Shown here one piece after another: positions 35,133 through 42,883 of a stretch of 64,000 nucleotides of DNA. A model generated the notes under the pieces. That model saw only the letters and a list, made by a program, of their open reading frames with translations, had not been told where the DNA came from and ran no database searches. The translations under genes were made by a program, and so were the position numbers. Source of the DNA: Halorubrum trapanicum (GTDB taxonomy: Archaea > Halobacteriota > Halobacteria > Halobacteriales > Haloferacaceae). How positions within the stretch are numbered: position 1 is the stretch's first letter; the number at the start of each line of letters is the position of its first letter. The stretch lies in NCBI RefSeq assembly GCF_002355655.1, contig NZ_AP017569.1, positions 2,294,001-2,358,000 on the forward strand, read 5' to 3'.

Positions 35133-35828
35133 TCAGACGACGCAGCGCATCTCGGCCGGGAGGTACGAGCCGATGGCGGCGAGTAGTCCCGGCGGGTCGG
35201 TGCCTTCCGCGCAGACGATGCTCTGTTCTAAGAGCCCCAGCCGCTCGACGGTGACGATGTCCTGCGCGTGGCCCGCGCGGTTCACCGTCGCCCGCGTCTC
35301 GCCGCGTGTCGCGGAGTTGACGTTCACCCGGCCGTCGCCGCGCTGCCAGTCGTACAGGCGGTCGCGCTCGGCGTCGGCGAGCCGGGAGGGCTCCGCGTCC
35401 GGGTCGCCGGCGTCGCCGCCGTAGACGAACCGCATCGGGAGGTGCTGGACGAGGCCGAACCGCTCGACGACCTGCTCCGGCGAGCCGACGCCGAGCCCGA
35501 GCTCGTCGGCGGGGACGAACACGTCGACCCCGGCGTCGAGCGTGAACCCGACGTCGTCCCACGACTCGAGGGTGCCGACGTACTCCTCGCCCGCCTCCAG
35601 TCCGCCGTCGTGGGCGACGATCTCGCCCCACGTCTCCGCGAGGACGTTGCGCGCGACCGGCGCGTCCTCGCCCGTCACGTCGACCTGGACGAACTCGTCG
35701 TCGCGGACGCCCACCTGCCAGTCGGCGTCGAGCTCGCCGACGTCGTTGGCGACGAGCGAGTTCATGCCGTCGAGCGCCCGCTCGCGGGCGTCGCCCTCCA
35801 CGTAGCACTTGGTTGCGAGGACGACCAT
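35133..35828 (-). CDS. DUF2110 family protein, partner of TFE
   Basis: A 231-residue protein starting MVVLATKCYVEGDARERALDG. Its ATG overlaps the tfe stop by one base (TGATG), so translation is coupled. DUF2110 is almost always found beside tfe in haloarchaea. The middle holds an S1-like or OB-type stretch (EYVGTLESWDDVGFTLDAG). It may act on or with RNA polymerase initiation factors (inference from context only). Confidence 0.85.
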   Translation of the reverse strand: MVVLATKCYVEGDARERALDGMNSLVANDVGELDADWQVGVRDDEFVQVDVTGEDAPVARNVLAETWGEIVAHDGGLEAGEEYVGTLESWDDVGFTLDAGVDVFVPADELGLGVGSPEQVVERFGLVQHLPMRFVYGGDAGDPDAEPSRLADAERDRLYDWQRGDGRVNVNSATRGETRATVNRAGHAQDIVTVERLGLLEQSIVCAEGTDPPGLLAAIGSYLPAEMRCVV

Positions 35829-36352
35829 CAGCCGGTCACGTCCACGTTGAGCTCGTCGCGCAGCGCCTCGATGCGCTGGTCCATCGCGTCGCGGAGCCGG
35901 TCGTTGTCCATCGCCTCCACCGGGGAGCCGCACTCGGGGCACTCGAAGCCGAAGTCCATCGCCTCGCCGAACTCGAAACGGATCGAACACACCTCACAGA
36001 GGTAGAACTCGTGCGTGCGCTCGTACTCCTCGCGCTCCTCTAAGGCCTCGAGCAGCCGGTACATCTCCTCCTGGAGGTTCTCGGGGATGTTGTCGTAGTG
36101 GAACGTCCACAGGTACGTGAGCCACCCGGAGTCCTCGTCGCGGACGCGCCGGTACGTCGCCAGGTCGTTCTCGTACAGGATGAACAGCGCGCGCCGCACG
36201 TCGTTGAGCTCCAGGCCCAGCTCCTCGGCCAGCTCCTCGTCGGTGACCTCGCCGTCGGGCGGCGCGGCCGCGACCGGCATCCCCGTCGGCCCCACCAGCT
36301 CGTGGAGGTACTTCTGGATGACGGGGTCGTTCAGTAGATCCTCAAAAGCCAT
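35828..36352 (-). CDS. tfe: Transcription initiation factor E, alpha subunit
   Basis: The 174-residue factor helps open promoter DNA and stabilises the RNA polymerase-TBP-TFB complex. The winged helix covers about residues 1-90, and a zinc ribbon uses C119, C122, C138 and C141 (CEVC and CPEC). A coiled stretch lies between. A minus-strand TTTTAACC box at about 36378-36385 lies 27-30 bases before the ATG. It leads a four-gene operon. Confidence 0.96.
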   Translation of the reverse strand: MAFEDLLNDPVIQKYLHELVGPTGMPVAAAPPDGEVTDEELAEELGLELNDVRRALFILYENDLATYRRVRDEDSGWLTYLWTFHYDNIPENLQEEMYRLLEALEEREEYERTHEFYLCEVCSIRFEFGEAMDFGFECPECGSPVEAMDNDRLRDAMDQRIEALRDELNVDVTG

Positions 36353-36503
36353 TACGGGAAACTGGTGGAGGAATCCGGTTAAAACCTCCGAAAGGCGCGG
36401 TCACGTTCCCCGCACCGATCCGGGGAGGTCGCCCCCGCGGCCCGCGGTCGACCCACCCGCGGGTCCGGCAGAGCTTTACGGGCCGTGGCTCACACTCGCC
36501 CGT

Positions 36504-37469
36504 ATGGCAGACTCGGTCGACGGACGGGGGCGACGCGCGCTCGGGGCCCTCGCGCTCCTCGCGGTCCCGGCGGTGCTGGCGGCGGTCCCGCTGGTCCCGC
36601 TCGCCGCGCTGCTCGGCCCCGGCGGACTCGGGCTCGTCCCGGTCGGCGCGCCCGGGGGACTGCTCGCGGCCGTCGTCGCCGGCCCGGCCGCCTCCGCGCT
36701 GCTCGGCCCGGTCCTCGTCGACAGGCGGATCGCGCGGCTCCCCGCCGCCGACCTCGACGACCGCCGCGCCGACTTCGTCGCCGACCGCGTCGAGTCGCTC
36801 GCGGCCGAGGTCGGCGTCGACGCGCCCGAGGCGACCGCGGTCCGCGCCGACGCCGCGAACGTCGCCGTCGCGGACGGCTACCGCGGGTCGCGGCTGGTGG
36901 TGTCGACGCGCCTGCTCGCCCTCCCGAAGGCCGACCGCGACGCCGCGCTGCGCCACGCGCTCGTCAGGCTTCGAACGCGGCAGGCGCTGCTCACGACGGC
37001 GACGCTCCCGGCGCTGGCGGCCGTCGAGACCGCGGCGCTGCTCGCGACGCTGCTCGTGGGGCGCCGCGGCGACCGCACCGCCGCGGACCGGCGCGTCAAC
37101 CGGATCCACGGCTACGAGCCGGACCGCGAGCGCGTCCCGTCGTGGGCGTACGCGGCCGCCGGCGTCTGCTGCTGGCTGCTGCTCCTCCCGGCGTGGATCC
37201 CCGCGACGGTCGGCGACCGGCTCTCCGTCGCCGGCGGACGCCGCGCCGCGGACGCCCTCGTCGCGCGGGCCGGAACCGAGGAGCGGAACGGGCTCGGCAA
37301 CGCGGTCGCGTTCGCGAGCGACGCCGCGGGCGCCGGCGACTGGCCGCCGCTCCTCGACCGGCTCTCCTTCGTCTCCATGGCCGACGCCGAGACGGGCCGC
37401 GTCCGCGGAACGAGCCGGCAGGAGGCCCGGACGCGGCTCGCGCGGCTCCGCTCGAAGCGAGCGTTTTAG
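36504..37469 (+). CDS. Degenerate M48-like membrane protein
   Basis: The 321-residue protein has hydrophobic segments near residues 12-70 and two more around 168-190 and 215-240. The layout follows HtpX/M48 zinc proteases, with SRLVVSTRLLALPKADRDAA before the position of the active site. The expected HEXXH is HALVR at 151-155, and the downstream ExxxAD zinc ligand reads AGGRRAAD. Both Glu residues are lost, so it is unlikely to be a protease. Arginine-rich and Ala-rich composition is marked. Function unknown. Confidence 0.72.
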   Translation: MADSVDGRGRRALGALALLAVPAVLAAVPLVPLAALLGPGGLGLVPVGAPGGLLAAVVAGPAASALLGPVLVDRRIARLPAADLDDRRADFVADRVESLAAEVGVDAPEATAVRADAANVAVADGYRGSRLVVSTRLLALPKADRDAALRHALVRLRTRQALLTTATLPALAAVETAALLATLLVGRRGDRTAADRRVNRIHGYEPDRERVPSWAYAAAGVCCWLLLLPAWIPATVGDRLSVAGGRRAADALVARAGTEERNGLGNAVAFASDAAGAGDWPPLLDRLSFVSMADAETGRVRGTSRQEARTRLARLRSKRAF

Positions 37470-37540
37470 GGGAATACGGAGGGCAAAGGGTGGCGGCCGA
37501 CCGGTCGCGTGGCCCATAGGCCGCGTGGCCCGCAACCCGG

Positions 37541-39061
37541 TCAGGGGTGCGCCGGGACCTCCAGCCGGATCGTCGTCCCGTCCGCGCCGGTGTCGACGTC
37601 GAACTCGCCGCCCGCCTTCGCCACGACCCAGTACATGAGCCAGATGCCGAGCCGGTCGGCGTGGGTCAGCGACGTCTCGCCCGCCTCCAGCACCTGCGTC
37701 TCGTGGTCCGGGATCCCGGGGCCGTCGTCCGCGACCTCGATCGCGATCCACCCCGGCGGACGGCGCTCGACGCGCACCTCGACAGACGGCGACGGCGCGT
37801 CGTTGTGTTTCACGGCGTTCTCGACCGCCTCCGCGACGGCGACGGGGAGGCCGACGACCGTCACCCCGATCGGATCGTCGTCCGGAAGCGCCAGGGTCAC
37901 CTCGGCCTCCGGGTAGCGACTGCGGGTCCGGTTCCGGATCTCGATCAGCTCGTCGCGGAGGTCGATCGGGGCGTCGAGCGGGGGCGCGGAGACCGTCTCG
38001 TCGACTTTCTGGACGGCGGCCGCGATCCCCGTGAGGTCCGCTGCCGTCTCGGCGATCACGTCGAGTGCCCGGCGTTGCGACTCCTCGTCGGGACCCTTTC
38101 GGAGCAGGTCCGCGTACCCCGAAATGAGGTTCATCTTGTTCCGGAGGTTGTGGTTGAGTACCCGGGCCATCACCTCCAGCCGCCGCTCGCGGATCTTCCG
38201 ATCGGTGATGTCCGTCTGGAACCCGACGAAGTGCGTGGTCTCGCCCGCCTCGTTCCGCAGGGGTTCGATCTGGAGCCGGTTCCAGAACTTCTGCCCGTTC
38301 GCTCGGTAGTTGAGGACGTCCACGTCGACCGGTCGCTCCTCGTCGAGCCCCGCCCGGATCTCGTCGGTCGTCTCCTCAGAGGTGTCCGGTCCCTGAAGGA
38401 ACCGGCAGTCCTCGCCGAGCCGTTCCTCGCCGTGGCCGGTCAGCGACTCGAACTCCTCGTTGAGGTACACGAGCGGGTTGTCGTCGCCGTCCGCCGCCCG
38501 CGCGAGGGTGATCCCGACCGGCGCCTCGTCCATCGATCGCTCCTTGAGCCGCAGGTCCGCGACGGTCCGTCGGAGCCGGAGCGAGGTCGTCCGGCGCTCG
38601 ATCAGGTTCGAGACCCGCGTGAGCAGCGCCCGCCGGGCGACAGGCAGCTCGATCACGTCGTCGACGCGCTCCCAGGCGCGGTCGGTCGGCTGCGTCCGGG
38701 CGTTCTCCCCGACCAACAGCACGAACGGCAGGAACGCGGGGCCGGCCCGTTCGCGGCGGGCGTCCAGCGCGTCCCCGATGGCCTCGAACGCGCCCGCGTC
38801 GAGGAGACAGCAGTCGAACTCGGCGTCGAGCGCGGCGGGGTCGGCCGCGGCCCGGATTCGGTACCGGTCGCTGAGCGCCTCGGCGAGCAGCTCGCGGTCG
38901 CGGTCGGCGTCCATCAACAGGAGGACCGTCGCGTCGTCGCCCGGTGACGACGTCTCCGTGCGCCCCTGGTTGGGGGCTCGGCTATCGCCGGGGGCCGAGT
39001 CGGTGACGGCGGACCCGTCGCTGTCGGCGCCACCGACAACCGGACCCGACTCCGAACCCAT
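37541..39061 (-). CDS. LOV-domain histidine kinase with degenerate receiver
   Basis: The 506-residue cytoplasmic sensor kinase begins with a receiver-like domain (about 44-155) that has acidic residues near 51-53 and D88 but lacks the conserved Lys. The PAS domain (about 175-288) has blue-light LOV hallmarks: GEDCRFLQG with C219, flavin-contact N251 and N261 in NYRANGQKFWN, and Q282 in VGFQTD. The Asp before C219 replaces the usual Asn. The kinase core has H304 in LNHNLRNKMN, N415 in ENAVKHN and DDGPGI at 445-450. It is divergent from a KaiC-like gene, sharing a promoter region. Confidence 0.85.
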   Translation of the reverse strand: MGSESGPVVGGADSDGSAVTDSAPGDSRAPNQGRTETSSPGDDATVLLLMDADRDRELLAEALSDRYRIRAAADPAALDAEFDCCLLDAGAFEAIGDALDARRERAGPAFLPFVLLVGENARTQPTDRAWERVDDVIELPVARRALLTRVSNLIERRTTSLRLRRTVADLRLKERSMDEAPVGITLARAADGDDNPLVYLNEEFESLTGHGEERLGEDCRFLQGPDTSEETTDEIRAGLDEERPVDVDVLNYRANGQKFWNRLQIEPLRNEAGETTHFVGFQTDITDRKIRERRLEVMARVLNHNLRNKMNLISGYADLLRKGPDEESQRRALDVIAETAADLTGIAAAVQKVDETVSAPPLDAPIDLRDELIEIRNRTRSRYPEAEVTLALPDDDPIGVTVVGLPVAVAEAVENAVKHNDAPSPSVEVRVERRPPGWIAIEVADDGPGIPDHETQVLEAGETSLTHADRLGIWLMYWVVAKAGGEFDVDTGADGTTIRLEVPAHP

Positions 39062-39102
39062 CTCCCTTCCAACGGGGCGGGGAACCCACTAAGAACTACC
39101 CA

Positions 39103-39109
39103 TTTATAT
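39103..39109 (+). promoter_or_regulatory. TATA box of the KaiC-like gene
   Basis: TTTATAT is centred 29 bases before the ATG at 39135. The apparent earlier start at 39108 lies inside this box, so 39135 is the better start. The reverse reading (ATATAAA) is about 42 bases upstream of the divergent kinase gene, which may use it or a TTCTTAG nearer by. Confidence 0.7.
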
Positions 39110-39134
39110 GCCGGTCGAGGGCGACTGGGGAGCT

Positions 39135-40622
39135 ATGACATCGCCAACGGCCGAGCGAGCGTCGACGGGGGTCGCCGGGCTCGACGAGGTACTGTCCGGG
39201 GGCCTCATCCCCGCGCGGAGCTACATGGTCCGCGGGCAGGCCGGGAGCGGCAAGACGATCCTGAGCTTCCACTTCCTCCAGCAGGGCGTCGACGAGGGAG
39301 AGACGGCGCTGTTCGTCAACCTCGAAGAGGACCTCCGGGACCTGAAGGCGAACGCGGCCGCGCTCGGCTTCGACACCGACGCGATCGAGTTCCTCGATTT
39401 GAGTCCGAACGCCGAGGCCTTCGTCGAGGACGAGTCGTACGAGGTGTTCGAGCCCGCGGAGGTGGAGCGCGAGCCGCTGACCGACCGGATCGTCGAGGGC
39501 GTGACCGAGGTCGATCCCGACCGCGTCGTCGTCGACCCGCTGACCCAGCTCCGCTTCCTCCTGTCCGACGACTACCAGTTCCGGAAGCAGGTGGTCGGGT
39601 TCATGCGATTCTTAAAGGATCAGGGGGCGACGGTGCTTTTCACCGTCCAGAACACGGAGTCGCTGCCGACGGACGACCTGGAGTTCATCACGGACGGGAC
39701 GATCCGGCTGGACGCGGCGGAGTACGGCAAGACGATCAGCGTGCCGAAGTTCCGCGGGTCGGCGACCCAGAGCGGCGACCACGCCTACCGGGTCACCGAC
39801 TCCGGCATCGAGGTGTACCCCGCGCTCCAGCCCGGACAGCGCGACCGGGACCTCGAGTTCGAACAGATCTCCTCGGGGATCCCGGAGGTGGACCAGCTGC
39901 TCCACGGCGGGATCGAACGCGGCACCGTCACCATCGTGAGCGGGCCGACCGGGGTGGGGAAGACCACCCTGAGCACGCAGTTTATGAAGGAGGCCGCGGG
40001 CCGCGGGGAGCGCTCCGTCATCTACCTCTTCGAGGAGAACCGGGAGACGTTCCTCACCCGGTCGCGCGCCGTCAACATCCCGGTCGACGAGATGCTGGAG
40101 CGGGGGACCCTCCAGGTGAACGAGGTGGAGGCGCTAGAGCGGTCGCCGCAGGAGTTCGCGCGGATGGTCCGCGACGAGGTCGAAGAGCGGGGCGCCGACA
40201 TCGTCATGGTCGACGGCATCTCCGGCTACCGGCTGACGCTCCGCGGCGGCGACGACCAGATGCTCCAGCAGATGCACGCGCTCGGTCGGTACCTCAAGAA
40301 CGCGGGCGTGACGGGGATTTTCGTCGACGAGACGCGGAACGTCACGGGCGAGTTCCACGCGACGATGGAGAACATCAGCTACCTCGCGGACAACATCGTC
40401 TTCCTCCGGCACCTGGAGGTCGACGGCGAGATCCGCAAGGCGATCGGCGTCTTAAAAAAGCGGACGAGCGACTTCGAGCGCACGATCCGCGAGTTCAAGA
40501 TCACGGAACACGGGATCACCGTCGGCGAGCCGATGTCCGGGCTCCGCGGCATCCTGAGCGGCGCGCCCGAGATCGTCGACCGGGAGCGGCGCGGGGCGGA
40601 GCGCGACGACCGCGACGAGTAG
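39135..40622 (+). CDS. KaiC-like ATPase with two RecA domains
   Basis: The 495-residue protein has two KaiC/RecA domains. P-loops are GQAGSGKT (34-41) and GPTGVGKT (270-277), and each is followed by a catalytic Glu pair: E64-E65 in NLEED and E300-E301 in FEENRE. This is the domain count of the cyanobacterial clock protein KaiC, which haloarchaea share without KaiA. It likely forms a hexameric ring that signals through ATP turnover or phosphorylation. The divergent LOV kinase is the natural candidate partner (inference). It ends in an Arg/Glu/Asp-rich tail. Confidence 0.93.
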   Translation: MTSPTAERASTGVAGLDEVLSGGLIPARSYMVRGQAGSGKTILSFHFLQQGVDEGETALFVNLEEDLRDLKANAAALGFDTDAIEFLDLSPNAEAFVEDESYEVFEPAEVEREPLTDRIVEGVTEVDPDRVVVDPLTQLRFLLSDDYQFRKQVVGFMRFLKDQGATVLFTVQNTESLPTDDLEFITDGTIRLDAAEYGKTISVPKFRGSATQSGDHAYRVTDSGIEVYPALQPGQRDRDLEFEQISSGIPEVDQLLHGGIERGTVTIVSGPTGVGKTTLSTQFMKEAAGRGERSVIYLFEENRETFLTRSRAVNIPVDEMLERGTLQVNEVEALERSPQEFARMVRDEVEERGADIVMVDGISGYRLTLRGGDDQMLQQMHALGRYLKNAGVTGIFVDETRNVTGEFHATMENISYLADNIVFLRHLEVDGEIRKAIGVLKKRTSDFERTIREFKITEHGITVGEPMSGLRGILSGAPEIVDRERRGAERDDRDE

Positions 40623-40628
40623 CGCGTA

Positions 40629-41246
40629 TCAGTTCGGATCGGCGGGGTCGGAGCCGTCATCGTCTGCGGCCCCTCCCTCCGCGTCGACGACCGTCTTTCC
40701 GGTCGCCTCGGGCACCACCCGGCGGTCGGCGTCCGCCCACTCGCGGTCGAGTTCCGCGCCCTCGAACAGGCGGTCGAGGAAGACGGCGAGCCCGGCGACC
40801 TCGGAGTGCGGCTGGTTCGTCACGCCGACGTTGAAGTCGGCGCGCTCGTACAGCGCCCACGGCACCTTCTCGCCGCCGACCACGACGAGGAGGTCGCGCG
40901 GCGGCGACGCCTCTCCGACAACCTCGGGCTCGTCGAGGCCGACCGCCTCGCGGACGTCCGCCTCGACGTCTTGGACGCGCTCGCCGTACATCGTGAGGTG
41001 GACGACGACCCCCTCGAAGTTCCGGACGATCGCCTTCTGGTCGTCGCGGAGCTCGACCGCGAACGGCCCGCCGAACCGACCAGTGATGTCGCGGACGGTC
41101 TCCGCCGACTGACCGGCGTTGTCGGGGAAGATCACCCGGTCCGCGCCGAGCGCCCGCGCCGTGAGCCCGACGTGCGTCGTCATGCGGTCGTCGCGCCCCG
41201 GCCGGTGGCCGTACCGGAGGACGACGACCTCGCGCGCATCGTTCAT
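40629..41246 (-). CDS. trm56: tRNA (cytidine(56)-2'-O)-methyltransferase
   Basis: The 205-residue SPOUT-class enzyme methylates the 2'-hydroxyl of C56 in the T-loop of archaeal tRNAs using S-adenosylmethionine. Recognisable motifs are [20 protein letters not shown] at the N terminus, the knot region [11 protein letters not shown], and [17 protein letters not shown]. It ends in an acidic tail. It converges with the KaiC-like gene, stop codons a few bases apart. Confidence 0.95.
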   Translation of the reverse strand: MNDAREVVVLRYGHRPGRDDRMTTHVGLTARALGADRVIFPDNAGQSAETVRDITGRFGGPFAVELRDDQKAIVRNFEGVVVHLTMYGERVQDVEADVREAVGLDEPEVVGEASPPRDLLVVVGGEKVPWALYERADFNVGVTNQPHSEVAGLAVFLDRLFEGAELDREWADADRRVVPEATGKTVVDAEGGAADDDGSDPADPN

Positions 41247-41395
41247 GCCACGGAGTGCGGGGGCGAGTCGGGTGTCGCTTTCGATGCGGCGACGCGGTCG
41301 GTCCGATCCGTACTCGTGGATCGAAGCGGGTCGAGACAGTCCGAGGTGACCACGTAACTGAAACCTTCTTGTGGGAGGCGGTCGCGGTATGCGCC

Positions 41396-42469
41396 ATGAC
41401 GAGCGTCAAGGAGTTCCGCGTCGACGAGCCGGCGACCGCCGACGGGCTCGGCCGGGGGCGGTTCGTCTTCACGGACGCCTACTCGGTGTTCGACTGGGGG
41501 CAGATGCCCGACGCGATCCCGAACAAGGGCGCGAGCCTCTGCGCGATGGGCGCGTTCAACTTCGAGCTGCTGGAACGCGAGGGGATTCCGACCCACTACC
41601 GAGGGGTCGCGGATCCGAATCGGGACGCCGACGCGGCCGGCGAGGGCGAGCCCGACATCGTCCCCCTCGACGAGGCGACCGCCCCGCCGACCGAGATGGC
41701 CATCGACCTGGCGCAGGTGCCGGACCTCCCGTACGAGGGGCCCCACGCCGGCTACGACTACGACGCCTTCCACGCGGCGGGCGGGGAGAACTACCTCGTC
41801 CCGCTCGAAGTGGTGTTCCGCAACCGGGTTCCAGTCGGGTCGAGTCTGCGAAGGCGGGCCGACCCCGCGGACTTCGGCCTCGACGACCTCGCCGGGGCCG
41901 ACGGCGAGTGGCCGGACGAGCCGGTCGACCTCCCGGAGCCCGTCGTGGAGTTCTCGACGAAGTACGAGCAGCAGGACCGCTACCTGACCCGCGCCGAGGC
42001 CGACGAGATCGCGGGCGTCGCCGACGTCGATGCGCTGGAGTCGCTCGCGCGCGACGTGAACCGCGTCGTCACCGAGCGCGCCGAGGCGGCCGGCTTCGTC
42101 CACGAGGACGGGAAGATCGAGTGCCTCTACCGCGACGGCGAGCTCAGGGTCGCCGACGTGGTCGGCACCTTCGACGAGAACCGGTTCTCCTACGGCGGCC
42201 GCGGGATCTCGAAGGAGGTCGTCCGCCAGTGGTACAAGGCGAACGATCCCGACTGGGTCGAGGCCGTGAAGACGGCGAAGGAGTCGGTCGCGGGCCGCGA
42301 CATCGACGACTGGCGCGAGCTCTGCGACGAGTCGCCCGACCCGCTGCCGCCCGCGGTCGTCGACGCCGTCTCGGACCTGTACGCCGCCGGGACGAACGCC
42401 TACACCGGCCGCGAGTGGTTCGACGTCCCCGACATCGAGGCGGCGCTGGATTCGGTCGACGATTTATAA
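41396..42469 (+). CDS. purC: Phosphoribosylaminoimidazole-succinocarboxamide synthase
   Basis: The 357-residue purine enzyme (SAICAR synthase) joins aspartate to CAIR with ATP. It begins [20 protein letters not shown] and contains the family motifs [28 protein letters not shown] and IECLYRDG. The archaeal form is longer than the bacterial enzyme. The TAA stop lies inside the TTTATAA box that opens repeat element C, so the repeat inserted exactly at, or evolved with, the end of this gene. Confidence 0.95.
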   Translation: MTSVKEFRVDEPATADGLGRGRFVFTDAYSVFDWGQMPDAIPNKGASLCAMGAFNFELLEREGIPTHYRGVADPNRDADAAGEGEPDIVPLDEATAPPTEMAIDLAQVPDLPYEGPHAGYDYDAFHAAGGENYLVPLEVVFRNRVPVGSSLRRRADPADFGLDDLAGADGEWPDEPVDLPEPVVEFSTKYEQQDRYLTRAEADEIAGVADVDALESLARDVNRVVTERAEAAGFVHEDGKIECLYRDGELRVADVVGTFDENRFSYGGRGISKEVVRQWYKANDPDWVEAVKTAKESVAGRDIDDWRELCDESPDPLPPAVVDAVSDLYAAGTNAYTGREWFDVPDIEAALDSVDDL

Positions 42470-42834
42470 GAGAACGCGACCGCTGACACCGCGGCGAACA
42501 CCTCCAAAGCCCCAGTCGCTCATTTATAAATGGCAGATGGTGGATCGACGGCGAACGCCTCCAAAGCCCCAGCCGCGAGGCGGGCGCACGCTCGCTGCGG
42601 TCCTCGGTCGGTCGCTCGCTTCGCTCGCTCCCGCCCTGCGGTCCTTGCGTCGCCTGCGCCCGCCTCGCGACTGCCCCTTTGAGTCCCACCCGACCGCGAC
42701 CGCACCGCACCTCACACCTCCCCAGCCTCGTCAGTCGCCTCCGCTTCGCTCCGGCGACTGACTCCCTCGCGCGGTGCTGCTCGGCCGCGGGGCGGCCTCG
42801 CAGGCACGCGCCACCGCACCTACGGTTTATAAAT
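42461..42834 (-). repeat. Hairpin-rich dispersed element, copy C
   Basis: Third copy, same orientation as B. It runs from the TTTATAA that contains the purC stop to TTTATAAA at 42827. The long stem pairs 42571-42588 with 42655-42672 with one mismatch. Other stems: GTCAGTCGCC/GGCGACTGAC (about 42730-42762) and GGCCGC/GCGGCC with loop GGG (about 42783-42797). One full 57-base unit precedes it. Open frames here (for example 42520-42715) are not supported as genes. Confidence 0.8.
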
Positions 42835-42883
42835 GAACAACGCCGTCGCTCACCGGTCTGAACGAGTCGAGACGACGACCCCG

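Noticed and set aside
39108-39134. Earlier ATG for the KaiC-like gene
   Set aside because: The ATG overlaps the TATA box; the downstream ATG has correct spacing.
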